Shown here: positions 34,960 to 42,976 of the stretch, in pieces
How the letters are laid out: each line of letters begins with the position of its first letter
How positions within the stretch are numbered: position 1 is the first letter of the stretch
DNA from: CAVURS01 sp963795385
GTDB lineage: Bacteria; Actinomycetota; Actinomycetes; Actinomycetales; CAVURS01
Assembly (NCBI GenBank): GCA_963795385.1
Contig: CAWCHK010000008.1
Coordinates: 103,891-167,890, forward strand
DNA length: 64,000 bases
Direction of reading: 5' to 3'
The notes under the pieces: model-generated
What the model was told of the DNA's origin: nothing
The model's database searches: none
Seen by the model: the letters and a program-made list of their open reading frames with translations, nothing else
Made by a program: the position numbers and the translations under genes

Positions 34960-36669
34960 ATGATGCTGCGCCGGCTCCGAAAGCTCCGCGGGCTTCGCGG
35001 GTCCCGAGGGCTGCGCGGGCTCGGCCGGGTGACGGGAGGCGCCCTCCACCTGTGGCGGCGCTCGCTGCAGCTCCGGGTCGTGACGGCCACGATGCTGCTC
35101 GGCGTCGTCGTGGTGACCAGCCTCGGCAGCTACCTCTACTTCCGGATCGCCGACGGGCTGGTGCAGGACCGGGTGCACGCGGCCCGGGCCGAGGCGGCGC
35201 GCGGCGCGCGGGACGCGCAGAGCCTGTTCACGGCGATCGACCACACGGACGCCGGGGGGCTCAACCTCGCGGTCTACGACATCGTGCAGCAGCTCGCCAG
35301 CACCGAGGACCAGCGCGACGTGATCCTCCTGCGCGAGCGGACCAAGGGCGCGCCGATCGTCTCGGACCTGTCCACCGGCTCGGTCACCAAGGCCATCCCG
35401 GACGACCTCCGCAAGGCGGTCGTGTCCTCGCCGCGCCAGCAGCACTGGCGGTTCGTGACGCTGCGCTACGAGGGCGGGGGCAAGAGCGCCGCCGGGGTCG
35501 CGATCGGGTCGGTGGTGCAGCTGCCGGTCGGAGGGCCGTACGAGCTGTACTTCGTCTTCAGCCTCCAGCGCGAGACGGCAACGGTCGACCTGGTGCGGCG
35601 TACGTTCCTGCTGGGCGGCTTCGTCCTGGTGCTGCTGGTCGGTGCCGTGGCCTACGTCGTCACGCGCCAGGTCGTCTCGCCGGTACGCCGCGCGGTGGTG
35701 GTCGCGGAGCGGCTTTCCTCCGGGCGGCTGCAGGAACGGATGACCTCCAAGGGCGAGGACGACCTGGCCCGGCTCGGCGCGTCGTTCAACACCATGGCGG
35801 GCAACCTGCAGGACCAGATCCGCCGGCTGGAGGACCTGTCCCGGGTCCAGCAGCGGTTCGTCAGCGACGTCTCGCACGAGCTGCGGACGCCGATGACGAC
35901 GATCCGGATGGCCGGCGAGGTACTGCACGACGCCCGGCACGACTTCACCCCGTCGGTCGCCCGGTCCGCCGAGCTCCTGCAGAACCAGCTGGACCGGTTC
36001 GAGTCCCTGCTGTCGGACCTGCTGGAGATCAGCCGGTTCGACGCCGGTGCGGCGGCCCTGGACCCCGAGCCGGTCGACTTGCGCGAGGTCGTGACGCGGG
36101 CGGTCGAGTCCTCCCAGCCGCTGGCCGACCGCCGCGGCAGCCGGGTCAGCGTCGAGGGCGCCGACGAGCCGTGCGTGGCGACCGTCGACCCGCGCCGGGT
36201 CGAGCGGATCCTGGTCAACCTCGTGGTCAACGCGATCGAGCACGGCGAGGGCCGGCCGGTCACGGTGCGCCTCGGGTCCTCGGCCGACGCCGTCGCCGTC
36301 GCCGTCGAGGACCGCGGTGTCGGACTGCGCGAGGGGGAGACCGAGCTCGTCTTCGACCGGTTCTGGCGGGCCGACCCGGCCCGGGCCCGGACCAGCGGCG
36401 GGACGGGACTGGGCCTCGCCATCGCGCTCGAGGACGCCCGGCTGCACGGCGGCTGGCTGCAGGCGTGGGGTCGGCGCGGCACGGGGTCGGTGTTCCGGCT
36501 GACCCTGCCGCGCGAGGTGGACAGCACGCTGACGTCGTCCCCGCTGGAGCTCGGGCCGACCTCGCCGGCCAGCCAGGTCGGCTCGGCGTACGAGCGGATC
36601 CGGCCGGCCGAGCTCCCGATGACGCCGGCCGGGCCGGCCGTGACGTCGCTGCGCGGTCCCGATGCCTGA
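34960..36669 (+). CDS. mtrB: Sensor histidine kinase MtrB
   Basis: 569 residues. Two membrane spans (about 41-60 and 209-232) flank an extracellular sensor domain; then HAMP (VVSPVRRAVVVAERLSSGRL), the H-box FVSDVSHELRTPM with H306, N-box NLVVNAIEHGEG, DRGVGL, F-box and TSGGTGLGLAIALEDARLHGG. The C-terminal 50 residues are variable. The N terminus has an unusual LRG-rich basic stretch encoded by short repeats. Ten nt separate it from mtrA; two adjacent ATGs (34960, 34963) are possible. It phosphorylates MtrA. Confidence 0.96.
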   Translation: MMLRRLRKLRGLRGSRGLRGLGRVTGGALHLWRRSLQLRVVTATMLLGVVVVTSLGSYLYFRIADGLVQDRVHAARAEAARGARDAQSLFTAIDHTDAGGLNLAVYDIVQQLASTEDQRDVILLRERTKGAPIVSDLSTGSVTKAIPDDLRKAVVSSPRQQHWRFVTLRYEGGGKSAAGVAIGSVVQLPVGGPYELYFVFSLQRETATVDLVRRTFLLGGFVLVLLVGAVAYVVTRQVVSPVRRAVVVAERLSSGRLQERMTSKGEDDLARLGASFNTMAGNLQDQIRRLEDLSRVQQRFVSDVSHELRTPMTTIRMAGEVLHDARHDFTPSVARSAELLQNQLDRFESLLSDLLEISRFDAGAAALDPEPVDLREVVTRAVESSQPLADRRGSRVSVEGADEPCVATVDPRRVERILVNLVVNAIEHGEGRPVTVRLGSSADAVAVAVEDRGVGLREGETELVFDRFWRADPARARTSGGTGLGLAIALEDARLHGGWLQAWGRRGTGSVFRLTLPREVDSTLTSSPLELGPTSPASQVGSAYERIRPAELPMTPAGPAVTSLRGPDA

Positions 36670-38428
36670 CGCCCGCCGCGGGGTCGCGCTCGCAGTCCTG
36701 GCCGGCGCGGCGGCAATGGCGCTGCTGGCCGGCTGCGGTGGCATCCCCAGCTCGGGCGCCGTGCACGCCGGGGCGAAGCTCGACGGGCCTCCGCCGGTGC
36801 GGGTGCTCGCCGCTCCACCGGTCCCGGGGGCCCAGGCGGCCGAGATCGTGCGCGGCTTCCTGCGCGCCCAGCCCGGGCTGGACGACGACCTCGCGGTGGC
36901 GCGGTCCTACCTCGGGGGCGAGCTGGCCCGGGTCTGGGCGAACCGACCGTCGGTCGTGGTCTACCCGGACGAGTCGGCGTTGCACATCGTCGCCGGAGCC
37001 GGCGGAACCTTCAGGGTGTCGGCGCCGGTCGACGCGACCGTGGACGCGAGCGGGATCTACACCGCGTCCGCCCCCGGCACCCAGGCCTCGATGAAGCTGA
37101 AGGTCACCCGGGCGTTCGGGCAGTGGCGGATCACGTCGATGGACCAGCCGCGCAAGCTCTGGCTCACGAGCTACGACCTGGACCGGGTCTACGCCAAGGT
37201 GCCGCTCTACTACGCCGCCGCGGGCACCCGGATGCTCGTGCCGGACGTCCGGTGGTTCCCCGCGACGTCGGGCCTGGCCACCGTCGTCGCCAGAGCCCAG
37301 CTGGACCCGCCCCCGGCGTACCTGCGCGGTGCGGTCGCGACCGGCATCCCGAGCGAGACCCGGCTCGCCGTCGACAGCGTCCCGACCAGCGGGGCGGTGG
37401 CCACGATCGACCTGAACTCCTTCGCCCGGCAGCCCAGCCAGGGCGACCGGCTGATGCTCTACGCGCAGCTCGCCGCCTCCGTCGCCCAGACTCCGGGTGT
37501 CGAGGAGGTCAAGGTCCTCGTCGACGGCAAGGTTCTCGACCTGCCCGGCCAGTCCCTCGCCTCCGGGACCACGGCCGACGCGCTCGGCTACACGATCGAG
37601 CCGTCGCTGAGCGCCGGCGGCGTCGTCCTCGGCGCCAAGGCCGGCCGATCGGTGCTGACCCAGCTCTCCGGCGACGAGGGGAGCGGGCCGTCGACCCAGG
37701 CCGCGCTGCCCGCCCTCGCCGTGGCACTGCGCTCGCTGGCCCGCTCCACCGACGCTCGGGAGTTCGCCGGGGTGGATCCGTCGGGACGGTCCGTCGTCCG
37801 GGTCGCCGACGGGAAGACCTTCGCGCCGATCACCGGCGACCACGACCTGACCACCCCCTCGTACGACCAGGCCCGGTGGCTGTGGACCGTCTCCTCCGGT
37901 GCCGGGGTCCCGACCCGGGTGCAGGCCCTGCTCACCGGCCCCGGCGTCGGGGCGAAGGAGCTCAGCGTGGTGACGCCGGCGGCGCCCTGGCTGTCCGGCC
38001 GCCAGGTCACGGCCCTGCGGATCTCCCGGGACGGCGCCCGTGCGCTCGTCACGTCGGTCCGGCGCGGGGTCTGGCGGATCGACGTGGCCGGTGTCGTGCG
38101 GGACGCCCACGGACGGCCGACCAGTCTCTCCACGCCGCTGCGGGTCGGCGTCGGGCTCACCGACGTCATCGACGCCGCCTGGGTGAACTCGACAACGGTC
38201 ATCGTTCTGGCGAAGGGCACGGTGGACAAGCACGCCGAGCCCTACCTGGTCACGCCGGGCGCGGAGAGCGTCGAGCTGCCGGATGTGGCGGACCCGGTGC
38301 GGGTCGCGGCCGGCGACAACGAGACCGACGTGTACGTCGTCACCGGGCGGGGCGACATCGTCACCCGCGGCGGCTCGACCGGCTGGGTGTCGGCCGGTCA
38401 CGGGCTGGCCGTCGCCTTCCCCGGCTGA
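36662..38428 (+). CDS. lpqB: Lipoprotein LpqB
   Basis: 588 residues. Lipoprotein signal with lipobox LLAGC (C25), followed by a GerMN-like domain (IDLNSFARQPSQGDRLMLYAQLAASVAQTPGVEEVKVLVDG, split here) and a C-terminal beta-propeller. LpqB is an accessory lipoprotein of MtrB. ATG 36662 overlaps the end of mtrB by 8 nt. The arrangement mtrA-mtrB-lpqB is diagnostic of actinobacteria. Confidence 0.96.
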   Translation: MPDARRGVALAVLAGAAAMALLAGCGGIPSSGAVHAGAKLDGPPPVRVLAAPPVPGAQAAEIVRGFLRAQPGLDDDLAVARSYLGGELARVWANRPSVVVYPDESALHIVAGAGGTFRVSAPVDATVDASGIYTASAPGTQASMKLKVTRAFGQWRITSMDQPRKLWLTSYDLDRVYAKVPLYYAAAGTRMLVPDVRWFPATSGLATVVARAQLDPPPAYLRGAVATGIPSETRLAVDSVPTSGAVATIDLNSFARQPSQGDRLMLYAQLAASVAQTPGVEEVKVLVDGKVLDLPGQSLASGTTADALGYTIEPSLSAGGVVLGAKAGRSVLTQLSGDEGSGPSTQAALPALAVALRSLARSTDAREFAGVDPSGRSVVRVADGKTFAPITGDHDLTTPSYDQARWLWTVSSGAGVPTRVQALLTGPGVGAKELSVVTPAAPWLSGRQVTALRISRDGARALVTSVRRGVWRIDVAGVVRDAHGRPTSLSTPLRVGVGLTDVIDAAWVNSTTVIVLAKGTVDKHAEPYLVTPGAESVELPDVADPVRVAAGDNETDVYVVTGRGDIVTRGGSTGWVSAGHGLAVAFPG

Positions 38429-38449
38429 CCCCGCCGAGCCGCCGACCCC

Positions 38450-38485
38450 TGATCTCGCTGATCCGGCTGATCCGGCTGATCCGGC
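38450..38485. repeat. 9-bp tandem repeat, four copies, after lpqB
   Basis: TGATCTCGC followed by three TGATCCGGC units (38450, 38459, 38468, 38477), then a GGGCGCC-rich tract. Lies in the 151-bp gap between lpqB and comF. Confidence 0.8.
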
Positions 38486-38567
38486 GGGCGCCGGGCGGGC
38501 GCCGGGCGCTCGGGCGGGCTGTCCACAGGCGGTGCGCCGGCAGGACTCGCTCCGGCACCGGGTCGGG

Positions 38568-38573
38568 CACTGT
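38568..38573 (+). promoter_or_regulatory. Possible leaderless -10 (CACTGT) for comF
   Basis: CACTGT, 6 nt, ATG 38580; CAnnnT variant of the hexamer. Confidence 0.4.
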
Positions 38574-38579
38574 GGGCCG

Positions 38580-39287
38580 ATGGGTCCGCTCTCCGCCGTC
38601 GCCGACCTGGTCTGGCCGATGACCTGTGGTGGCTGCGCCGTGGCCGGATCCCGTTGGTGCACCAGCTGTTCCACTCTCCTGTCGGGTCCGGCCCGGCCCA
38701 CCCGGCCGAGCCCGAGCCCGCCCGGTCTGCCGCCGGCGTGGGCGGTCGCGGCGTACGACGGCGCCGTCCGCCGGGCGGTCGTGTCGTGGAAGGACGGCGG
38801 GCGGCACGACCTCGGGCGGGTGCTGGGCCGGGCCCTGAGCATCTCGGTCAGCGCGGCCCTGACCCGGCTCGCGGAGGACGGCCTCGACGGTGGTCTGCCG
38901 GACCTGTGGCTGGTGCCGATGCCCTCGCGGCGTACGGCCCGCTGGGCCCGTGGAGCCGACCCGGTCCGCGCGCTGGCGGTCCAGGCCGCCGCGACCGCTC
39001 GCCGGAGCGGGTGGCCGGTGTGGGCGGTGCCCGCGCTGCGGCACCGGCGGGCGGTGCTGGACCAGTCCCACCTGGACGCGGTCGCCCGGCGACAGAACCT
39101 CGACGGCGCACTGGAGGTGCGGCCGGGCCGGCGGGACGGCCTGCGCGCCGCTTCCTGCCTCCTGGTCGACGACGTGATCACGACCGGCGCGACCCTGGCC
39201 GAGGGCGCCGCGGCGGTCCGGCGGGCCGGGGGTCACCCGTTCGGCGTAGCGGTCGTCGCGGCCACCCAGCGAACGCACCATGCTTGA
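38580..39287 (+). CDS. comF: ComF family protein (phosphoribosyltransferase-like)
   Basis: 235 residues. N-terminal zinc-finger remnant MTCGGCAVAGSRWCTSCSTLL (two CxxC pairs), then WAVAAYDGAVRRAVVSWKDGGRHDLG and the PRPP-binding loop CLLVDDVITTGATLAEGAAAV near residue 190-210. ComF/GntX homologues take part in DNA uptake in competent bacteria; in non-competent actinomycetes the role is unclear. ATG 38580 is supported by the hexamer 6 nt upstream; the frame is open further but runs over lpqB. Confidence 0.9.
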   Translation: MGPLSAVADLVWPMTCGGCAVAGSRWCTSCSTLLSGPARPTRPSPSPPGLPPAWAVAAYDGAVRRAVVSWKDGGRHDLGRVLGRALSISVSAALTRLAEDGLDGGLPDLWLVPMPSRRTARWARGADPVRALAVQAAATARRSGWPVWAVPALRHRRAVLDQSHLDAVARRQNLDGALEVRPGRRDGLRAASCLLVDDVITTGATLAEGAAAVRRAGGHPFGVAVVAATQRTHHA

Positions 39288-39343
39288 CCGGGGTGGCGCC
39301 GGGTCTGGGCGGGGGGCGACTGACGAAAAGCGGCGAGGAGGAC

Positions 39344-39349
39344 TAGCGT
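39344..39349 (+). promoter_or_regulatory. Leaderless -10 hexamer (TAGCGT) upstream of hpf
   Basis: TAGCGT, 6 nt, then ATG 39356 of a micro-ORF; probably the hpf promoter, giving an hpf leader of about 115 nt. Confidence 0.5.
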
Positions 39350-39355
39350 CGCTTC

Positions 39356-39391
39356 ATGGCCCTCCGGCCAGGGAGGTGGTTTCGCCGTTGA
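39356..39391 (+). CDS. Leaderless 11-codon upstream ORF (MALRPGRWFRR) before hpf
   Basis: ATG GCC ... CGT TGA, 11 codons, starting 6 nt after TAGCGT and ending 79 nt before the hpf start. It is rich in Arg and has a Trp, properties of a leader peptide. Whether it is translated is unproven; the spacing matches other leaderless genes here. Confidence 0.4.
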   Translation: MALRPGRWFRR

Positions 39392-39470
39392 GGGGGCGTC
39401 GGCAGCCCCTGTGCGAACTCACCGTGGCGCCAGGTCGGCCCCACGGTCACCGACTCCGAGGAGGACCGTC

Positions 39471-40175
39471 GTGGAGATCGTCGTCACTGGCCGCCACACC
39501 GAGGTGCCCGAGCGCTTCCGCCGGCACCTGGAAGAGAAGCTGGCCAAGGTCACGCAGCTGGCGCCGCGGGTGCAACGCCTGGACGTCGTGATCTCGCACG
39601 AGCCGAACCGCCGCCAGTCCAAGGCCTGCGACCGGGTGGAGATCACCTGCCTGGACCGCGGCCCGGTGGTGCGGGCCGAAGCGTGTGCCGACGATCCCTA
39701 CGCAGCACTGGACATGGCGATGGGCAAGCTGTTCGAGCGCCTGCGCCGGATGCGCGACCGCAAGCGGGTCCACCGCGGCCGGCACGCGCCCGAGGGCCTG
39801 TCCGAGGTCTCGGCGCGAGTGAGCCCGGCCGGGGTCCCGGAGATCGACCTGGCCCTCGACGGCGGCGTACCAGCTGGTGGCGGCAGCACCGACACCGATG
39901 TGACTGCAGGCGAGCCGGGGGCGGACGCCGGGACCGGCGTCGACGAGGGCGAGAGCCCGGTCGTGATCCGGGAGAAGACCCACGCCGCCGTCCCGATGAG
40001 CCTGGACCAGGCGCTGTACGAGATGGAGTTGGTCGGGCACGACTTCTTCCTCTTCGTCGACGCGGGGTCGGGGGATCCGAGCGTCGTCTACCGTCGCCGT
40101 GGGTGGTCCTACGGCGTCATCCGGCTGGACCGCGAGGGGGCGCTTCCCGAGAGCGAGGAGGCGGCGACCGGGTGA
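39471..40175 (+). CDS. hpf: Ribosome hibernation promoting factor, long form
   Basis: 234 residues. N-terminal ribosome-binding domain (VEIVVTGRHTEVPERFRRHLEEKLAKV, RQSKACDRVEITCLDRGPVVRAE, DPYAALDMAMGKLFERLRRMRDRKRVH) and C-terminal dimerisation domain (PMSLDQALYEMELVGHDFFLFVDAGSG, YGVIRLD), joined by an acidic linker. The long form dimerises 70S ribosomes into 100S particles under starvation. GAGGAGG (39458-39464) 6 nt before GTG 39471 fixes the start. Confidence 0.95.
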   Translation: MEIVVTGRHTEVPERFRRHLEEKLAKVTQLAPRVQRLDVVISHEPNRRQSKACDRVEITCLDRGPVVRAEACADDPYAALDMAMGKLFERLRRMRDRKRVHRGRHAPEGLSEVSARVSPAGVPEIDLALDGGVPAGGGSTDTDVTAGEPGADAGTGVDEGESPVVIREKTHAAVPMSLDQALYEMELVGHDFFLFVDAGSGDPSVVYRRRGWSYGVIRLDREGALPESEEAATG

Positions 40176-40312
40176 GCGCCGTGGGGTGTGTCCGGCAGAA
40201 CATGTCATGATGAGCCCGAGCGGGCCGGTCACCCCCGGCGCTGCTTCTCCGGTGGCGTGAGCGACGCCACGAGGACCCGCAGCTGTTGGTGCGGCCGGCC
40301 CGGGAGGACGCG

Positions 40313-41014
40313 GTGATAGAACGCGGAGGCAGGGAGGCCGGAGGCGACTCCGCCGACCCCATCCGCGTGCTCGTCGCCGACGATCACGCCCTCTACCGCC
40401 GCGGGCTCGAGATGGTGCTCAACCAGGAGCCCGGCATCGAGATCATCGGCGAGGCCAGTGACGGTGCCGAGGCGATCCGCCGGGCCGAGGAGCTGCTGCC
40501 GGACGTCGTCCTGATGGACATCCGGATGCCGCGCCGCTCGGGCATCGAGGCGTGTACGGCGATCAAGGACGTCGCGCCGTCGACCAAGATCGTCATCCTG
40601 ACCATCTCGGACGAGGAGTCCGACCTCTACGAGGCCGTCCGCGCGGGCGCCAACGGCTATCTGCTGAAGGACGTGCCCGGCGAGGAGATCGCGGCCGGGA
40701 TCCGGGCCGTGGCCGGCGGGCAGTCGCTGATCTCGCCATCGATGGCGTCCAAGCTGCTCACCGAGTTCGGCGCGATGATCAAGCGGGCCGAGGAGCGCCA
40801 GCAGCTGCCGGTGCCGCGGCTGACCGACCGCGAGATGGAGGTCCTGCGGCTGGTTGCGCGCGGGATGGCCAACCGCGACATCGCCAAGGAGCTCTTCATC
40901 TCCGAGAACACGGTCAAGAACCACGTGCGCAACATCCTGGAGAAGCTCCAGCTGCACTCGCGCATGGAGGCCGTGGTCTACGCGGTCCGCGAGAAGATCC
41001 TCGACATCTCCTGA
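40313..41014 (+). CDS. NarL/LuxR-type response regulator
   Basis: 233 residues. Receiver with DDH, phospho-acceptor Asp in VVLMDIRMPRRSG, T in ILTISDEES and K in GYLLKDVPGEE; LuxR HTH RLTDREMEVLRLVARGMANRDIAKELF with ENTVKNHVRNILEKLQLHSR. No sensor kinase gene is adjacent, so it is an orphan. In actinobacteria an orthologue commonly sits between hpf and secA. GTG 40313 has GGGAGG 5 nt upstream; GTG 40286 is an alternative. Confidence 0.93.
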   Translation: MIERGGREAGGDSADPIRVLVADDHALYRRGLEMVLNQEPGIEIIGEASDGAEAIRRAEELLPDVVLMDIRMPRRSGIEACTAIKDVAPSTKIVILTISDEESDLYEAVRAGANGYLLKDVPGEEIAAGIRAVAGGQSLISPSMASKLLTEFGAMIKRAEERQQLPVPRLTDREMEVLRLVARGMANRDIAKELFISENTVKNHVRNILEKLQLHSRMEAVVYAVREKILDIS

Positions 41015-41034
41015 CGGGACCGTCCCCCGCACTG

Positions 41035-41086
41035 GCGAGTTGTCAGCCCCTCCGGTAGGTATGCCGCCCGCGCGGCCTGACACTCG
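41035..41086. repeat. Palindromic repeat, family A copy 2
   Basis: Arms GCGAGTTGTCAGCC and GGCCTGACACTCGC with internal GGTATG; imperfect. First of two copies upstream of the endonuclease-like gene. Confidence 0.75.
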
Positions 41087-41100
41087 CGCGCCCCGCCCGA

Positions 41101-41147
41101 GTTGTCAGCCCCTCCGGTAGGTATGGCGGCTGTAGGGGCTGACAGTC
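41101..41147. repeat. Palindromic repeat, family A copy 3
   Basis: GTTGTCAGCCCCT ... AGGGGCTGACAGTC, with the same internal CTCCGGTAGGTATG as copy 2. Followed by two CTGTCCACAG boxes (41152-41161, 41180-41189). Confidence 0.8.
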
Positions 41148-41240
41148 GCGACTGTCCACAGCGGCTCGGCCCGGTCCCACTGTCCACAGGCTGCTGGGCG
41201 GGCGTTGGCAGGGGCGGTGGGATCCGGGGACGGTCATCCC

Positions 41241-42179
41241 ATGTACGGCGGACGGGACGTCTTCACGCAGCTGCCGGCTCTCGCAGCGAGGTCCGAGCGC
41301 CAGAGCGGCATCCTCACGCGACGCCAGCTGGCGGCGTACGGCGTTGACAACAAGGACGTGGACGCCCAGGCGAAGGCTCGGCGCTGGGGTCTGCTCGGTC
41401 CGCTCCTCGTCGTCACGCACTGCGGCCCGCTGACGTCCGCGGCTCGGCGCTGGGCGGCAGTGCTCAACGCGGGTGAGGATGCCGGCTTGTGTGCCTGGAG
41501 TGCGTTGCAGCAGTGGGGACTTCGAGGATGGGACCGCGACCGGGTGCACGTCGTGGTTACCCGCGGGCAGACGCCCGAGCCGCTGCCCTGGGTGCAGGTG
41601 CACGAGTCGAGACGCCATGGGCCGGAGGACCTGATACGTCCGGAGAGCCGGCCGCCCACCCACGACGTACCCCGGGCGACGGTCGATGCTGCCGCGTGGG
41701 AGGTGTCGGCGCGGTCGGGGTGCGGGCTGCTGGTCGCGTCGGTGCAACAGCGACTCACCACCGCGGATCATCTCTACGGCGCCCTCGACCTGGCGGGGCG
41801 GGTGAGGCATCGCAGGATCCTCGCTGCCACCCTGGGCGACGTCGTCGGCGGAGCGGACGCGCTGTCGGAGATCGACTTCACGTCTTTCTGCGCCCGGGTG
41901 GGACTGCCCACGCCGTCGCGGCAGGCGGTGCGGGTCGACGGACAGGGTCGGCGCCGCTACCGGGATGTCGAGTGGGTCCGCGCCGACGGCCGGGTTGTCG
42001 CGGGTGAGATCGACGGCATCGGCCACATGGAGGCCGCTCGCTGGTACGACGATCTCCTCCGGGACGCAGAGCTGGTGACGGTGGAGGGCGACTCGGTCCG
42101 CTTTCGCCTGCCGGCGATGGCGGTCCGCACCGAGCCCGACCGCGTCGAGGTCCTCCTGCGGCGCCTGCTGCTCCCCTGA
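41241..42179 (+). CDS. AbiEi-like N-terminal / DUF559-like (Vsr-type) endonuclease-domain protein
   Basis: 312 residues. The N terminus resembles the winged-helix of AbiEi-type antitoxins (QSGILTRRQLAAYGVDNKDVDAQAKARRWGLL in two pieces; GPLTSAARRWAAVLNAGEDAGLCAWSALQQWGL). The C terminus has a PD-(D/E)XK-like pattern, RYRDVEWVRADGRVVAGEIDG, then H in GHMEAARWYDDLLRD, as in DUF559/Vsr-like proteins. Such standalone proteins are common and variable in actinomycete genomes; function unknown. No toxin gene is adjacent. It is flanked on each side by two copies of palindromic repeat A. ATG 41241 is the first good start; no clear ribosome site. Confidence 0.75.
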   Translation: MYGGRDVFTQLPALAARSERQSGILTRRQLAAYGVDNKDVDAQAKARRWGLLGPLLVVTHCGPLTSAARRWAAVLNAGEDAGLCAWSALQQWGLRGWDRDRVHVVVTRGQTPEPLPWVQVHESRRHGPEDLIRPESRPPTHDVPRATVDAAAWEVSARSGCGLLVASVQQRLTTADHLYGALDLAGRVRHRRILAATLGDVVGGADALSEIDFTSFCARVGLPTPSRQAVRVDGQGRRRYRDVEWVRADGRVVAGEIDGIGHMEAARWYDDLLRDAELVTVEGDSVRFRLPAMAVRTEPDRVEVLLRRLLLP

Positions 42180-42182
42180 CTC

Positions 42183-42241
42183 CTGACTTGTCAGCCGCTC
42201 CGGGGGGTATGGCGCCCGCTGGGGCTGACACTCGACGCGGG
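42183..42241. repeat. Palindromic repeat, family A copy 4
   Basis: CTGACTTGTCAGCCGCTCC ... GGGGCTGACACTCGACGCGG. Identical to copy 5, which starts exactly 62 bp later; together a tandem duplication right after the endonuclease-like gene. Confidence 0.9.
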
Positions 42242-42244
42242 GTA

Positions 42245-42303
42245 CTGACTTGTCAGCCGCTCCGGGGGGTATGGCGCCCGCTGGGGCTGACACTCGACGC
42301 GGG
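42245..42303. repeat. Palindromic repeat, family A copy 5
   Basis: Identical over 59 nt to copy 4. Identity suggests a very recent duplication. Confidence 0.9.
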
Positions 42304-42359
42304 CAGCGGGGCAGCGGGGGCGGGGCGATATCCGGGGGCGGCTGGACTGGTGTTCCCCC

Positions 42360-42365
42360 TAGGGT
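42360..42365 (+). promoter_or_regulatory. Leaderless -10 hexamer (TAGGGT)
   Basis: TAGGGT, 6 nt, ATG 42372 of the first DinB gene. Confidence 0.6.
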
Positions 42366-42371
42366 CCGGGG

Positions 42372-42896
42372 ATGACTTCTGATGCCTGGCTCGCCCCTGC
42401 CGCCGTACGCCGCCCGGAGCCGCTGGCCTCCGGCGAGCGCGAAGCGCTGGAGGGGTGGCTCGACTATCACCGCGACACGCTGCTCACCAAGTGCGCGGGC
42501 CTGACCGGCGAGCAGCTGGCCACCCGCAGCGTCCCGCCCTCGGGCCTGTCCCTGCTGGGCCTGGTCCGGCACCTGGCCGAGTGCGAGCGCAGCTGGTTCC
42601 GGGTCCGCATCGACGGCCAGCAGCTCGAGGACCTGTTCTGCAGCGACGAGAGCCCGGACGGGGACTTCGACGACGGCGTCGCGGCCAACGCCGAGGCGGA
42701 CCTCGCGATCTTCCGGGAGGAGGTCGCCCTCGCCCGGGAGGCCGTCGCGGGCCACGACCTGGACGCGACCTACGTCCGCCCGAAGGGGACCCTCGACGTG
42801 CGCTGGACCTATCTGCACATGATCGAGGAGTACGCCCGGCACAACGGCCACGCCGACCTGCTGCGCGAGCGCATCGACGGCGTCACCGGCGAGTGA
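42372..42896 (+). CDS. DinB/DUF664 family protein, paralogue 1
   Basis: 174 residues, a four-helix bundle of the DinB/mycothiol-dependent S-transferase superfamily (DUF664). Metal-site histidines are in LVRHLAECERSWF and HMIEEYARHNGHADLLRERIDG. Members use mycothiol or bacillithiol for detoxification, but substrates of this branch are unknown. It is about 65-70% identical by eye to the next gene. Start fixed by TAGGGT 6 nt upstream. Confidence 0.9.
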   Translation: MTSDAWLAPAAVRRPEPLASGEREALEGWLDYHRDTLLTKCAGLTGEQLATRSVPPSGLSLLGLVRHLAECERSWFRVRIDGQQLEDLFCSDESPDGDFDDGVAANAEADLAIFREEVALAREAVAGHDLDATYVRPKGTLDVRWTYLHMIEEYARHNGHADLLRERIDGVTGE

Positions 42897-42963
42897 CGCC
42901 GGCCACGACGCCCGCCGTACGACGCCCGCCGCAGGCGTGGCGCCGCTCGTCGGTGCCGGCGCC

Positions 42964-42969
42964 TAGAGT
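42964..42969 (+). promoter_or_regulatory. Leaderless -10 hexamer (TAGAGT)
   Basis: TAGAGT, 7 nt, ATG 42977 of the second DinB gene; so each paralogue has its own promoter. Confidence 0.55.
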
Positions 42970-42976
42970 CCCGGCC

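Noticed and set aside
41152..41189. CTGTCCACAG boxes considered as a replication origin
   Set aside because: Only two near-matches, no AT-rich segment and no dnaA/dnaN genes.
41241..42179. AbiEi-like gene considered as half of a type IV toxin-antitoxin pair
   Set aside because: No AbiEii-like nucleotidyltransferase toxin gene is adjacent; downstream genes are DinB proteins.
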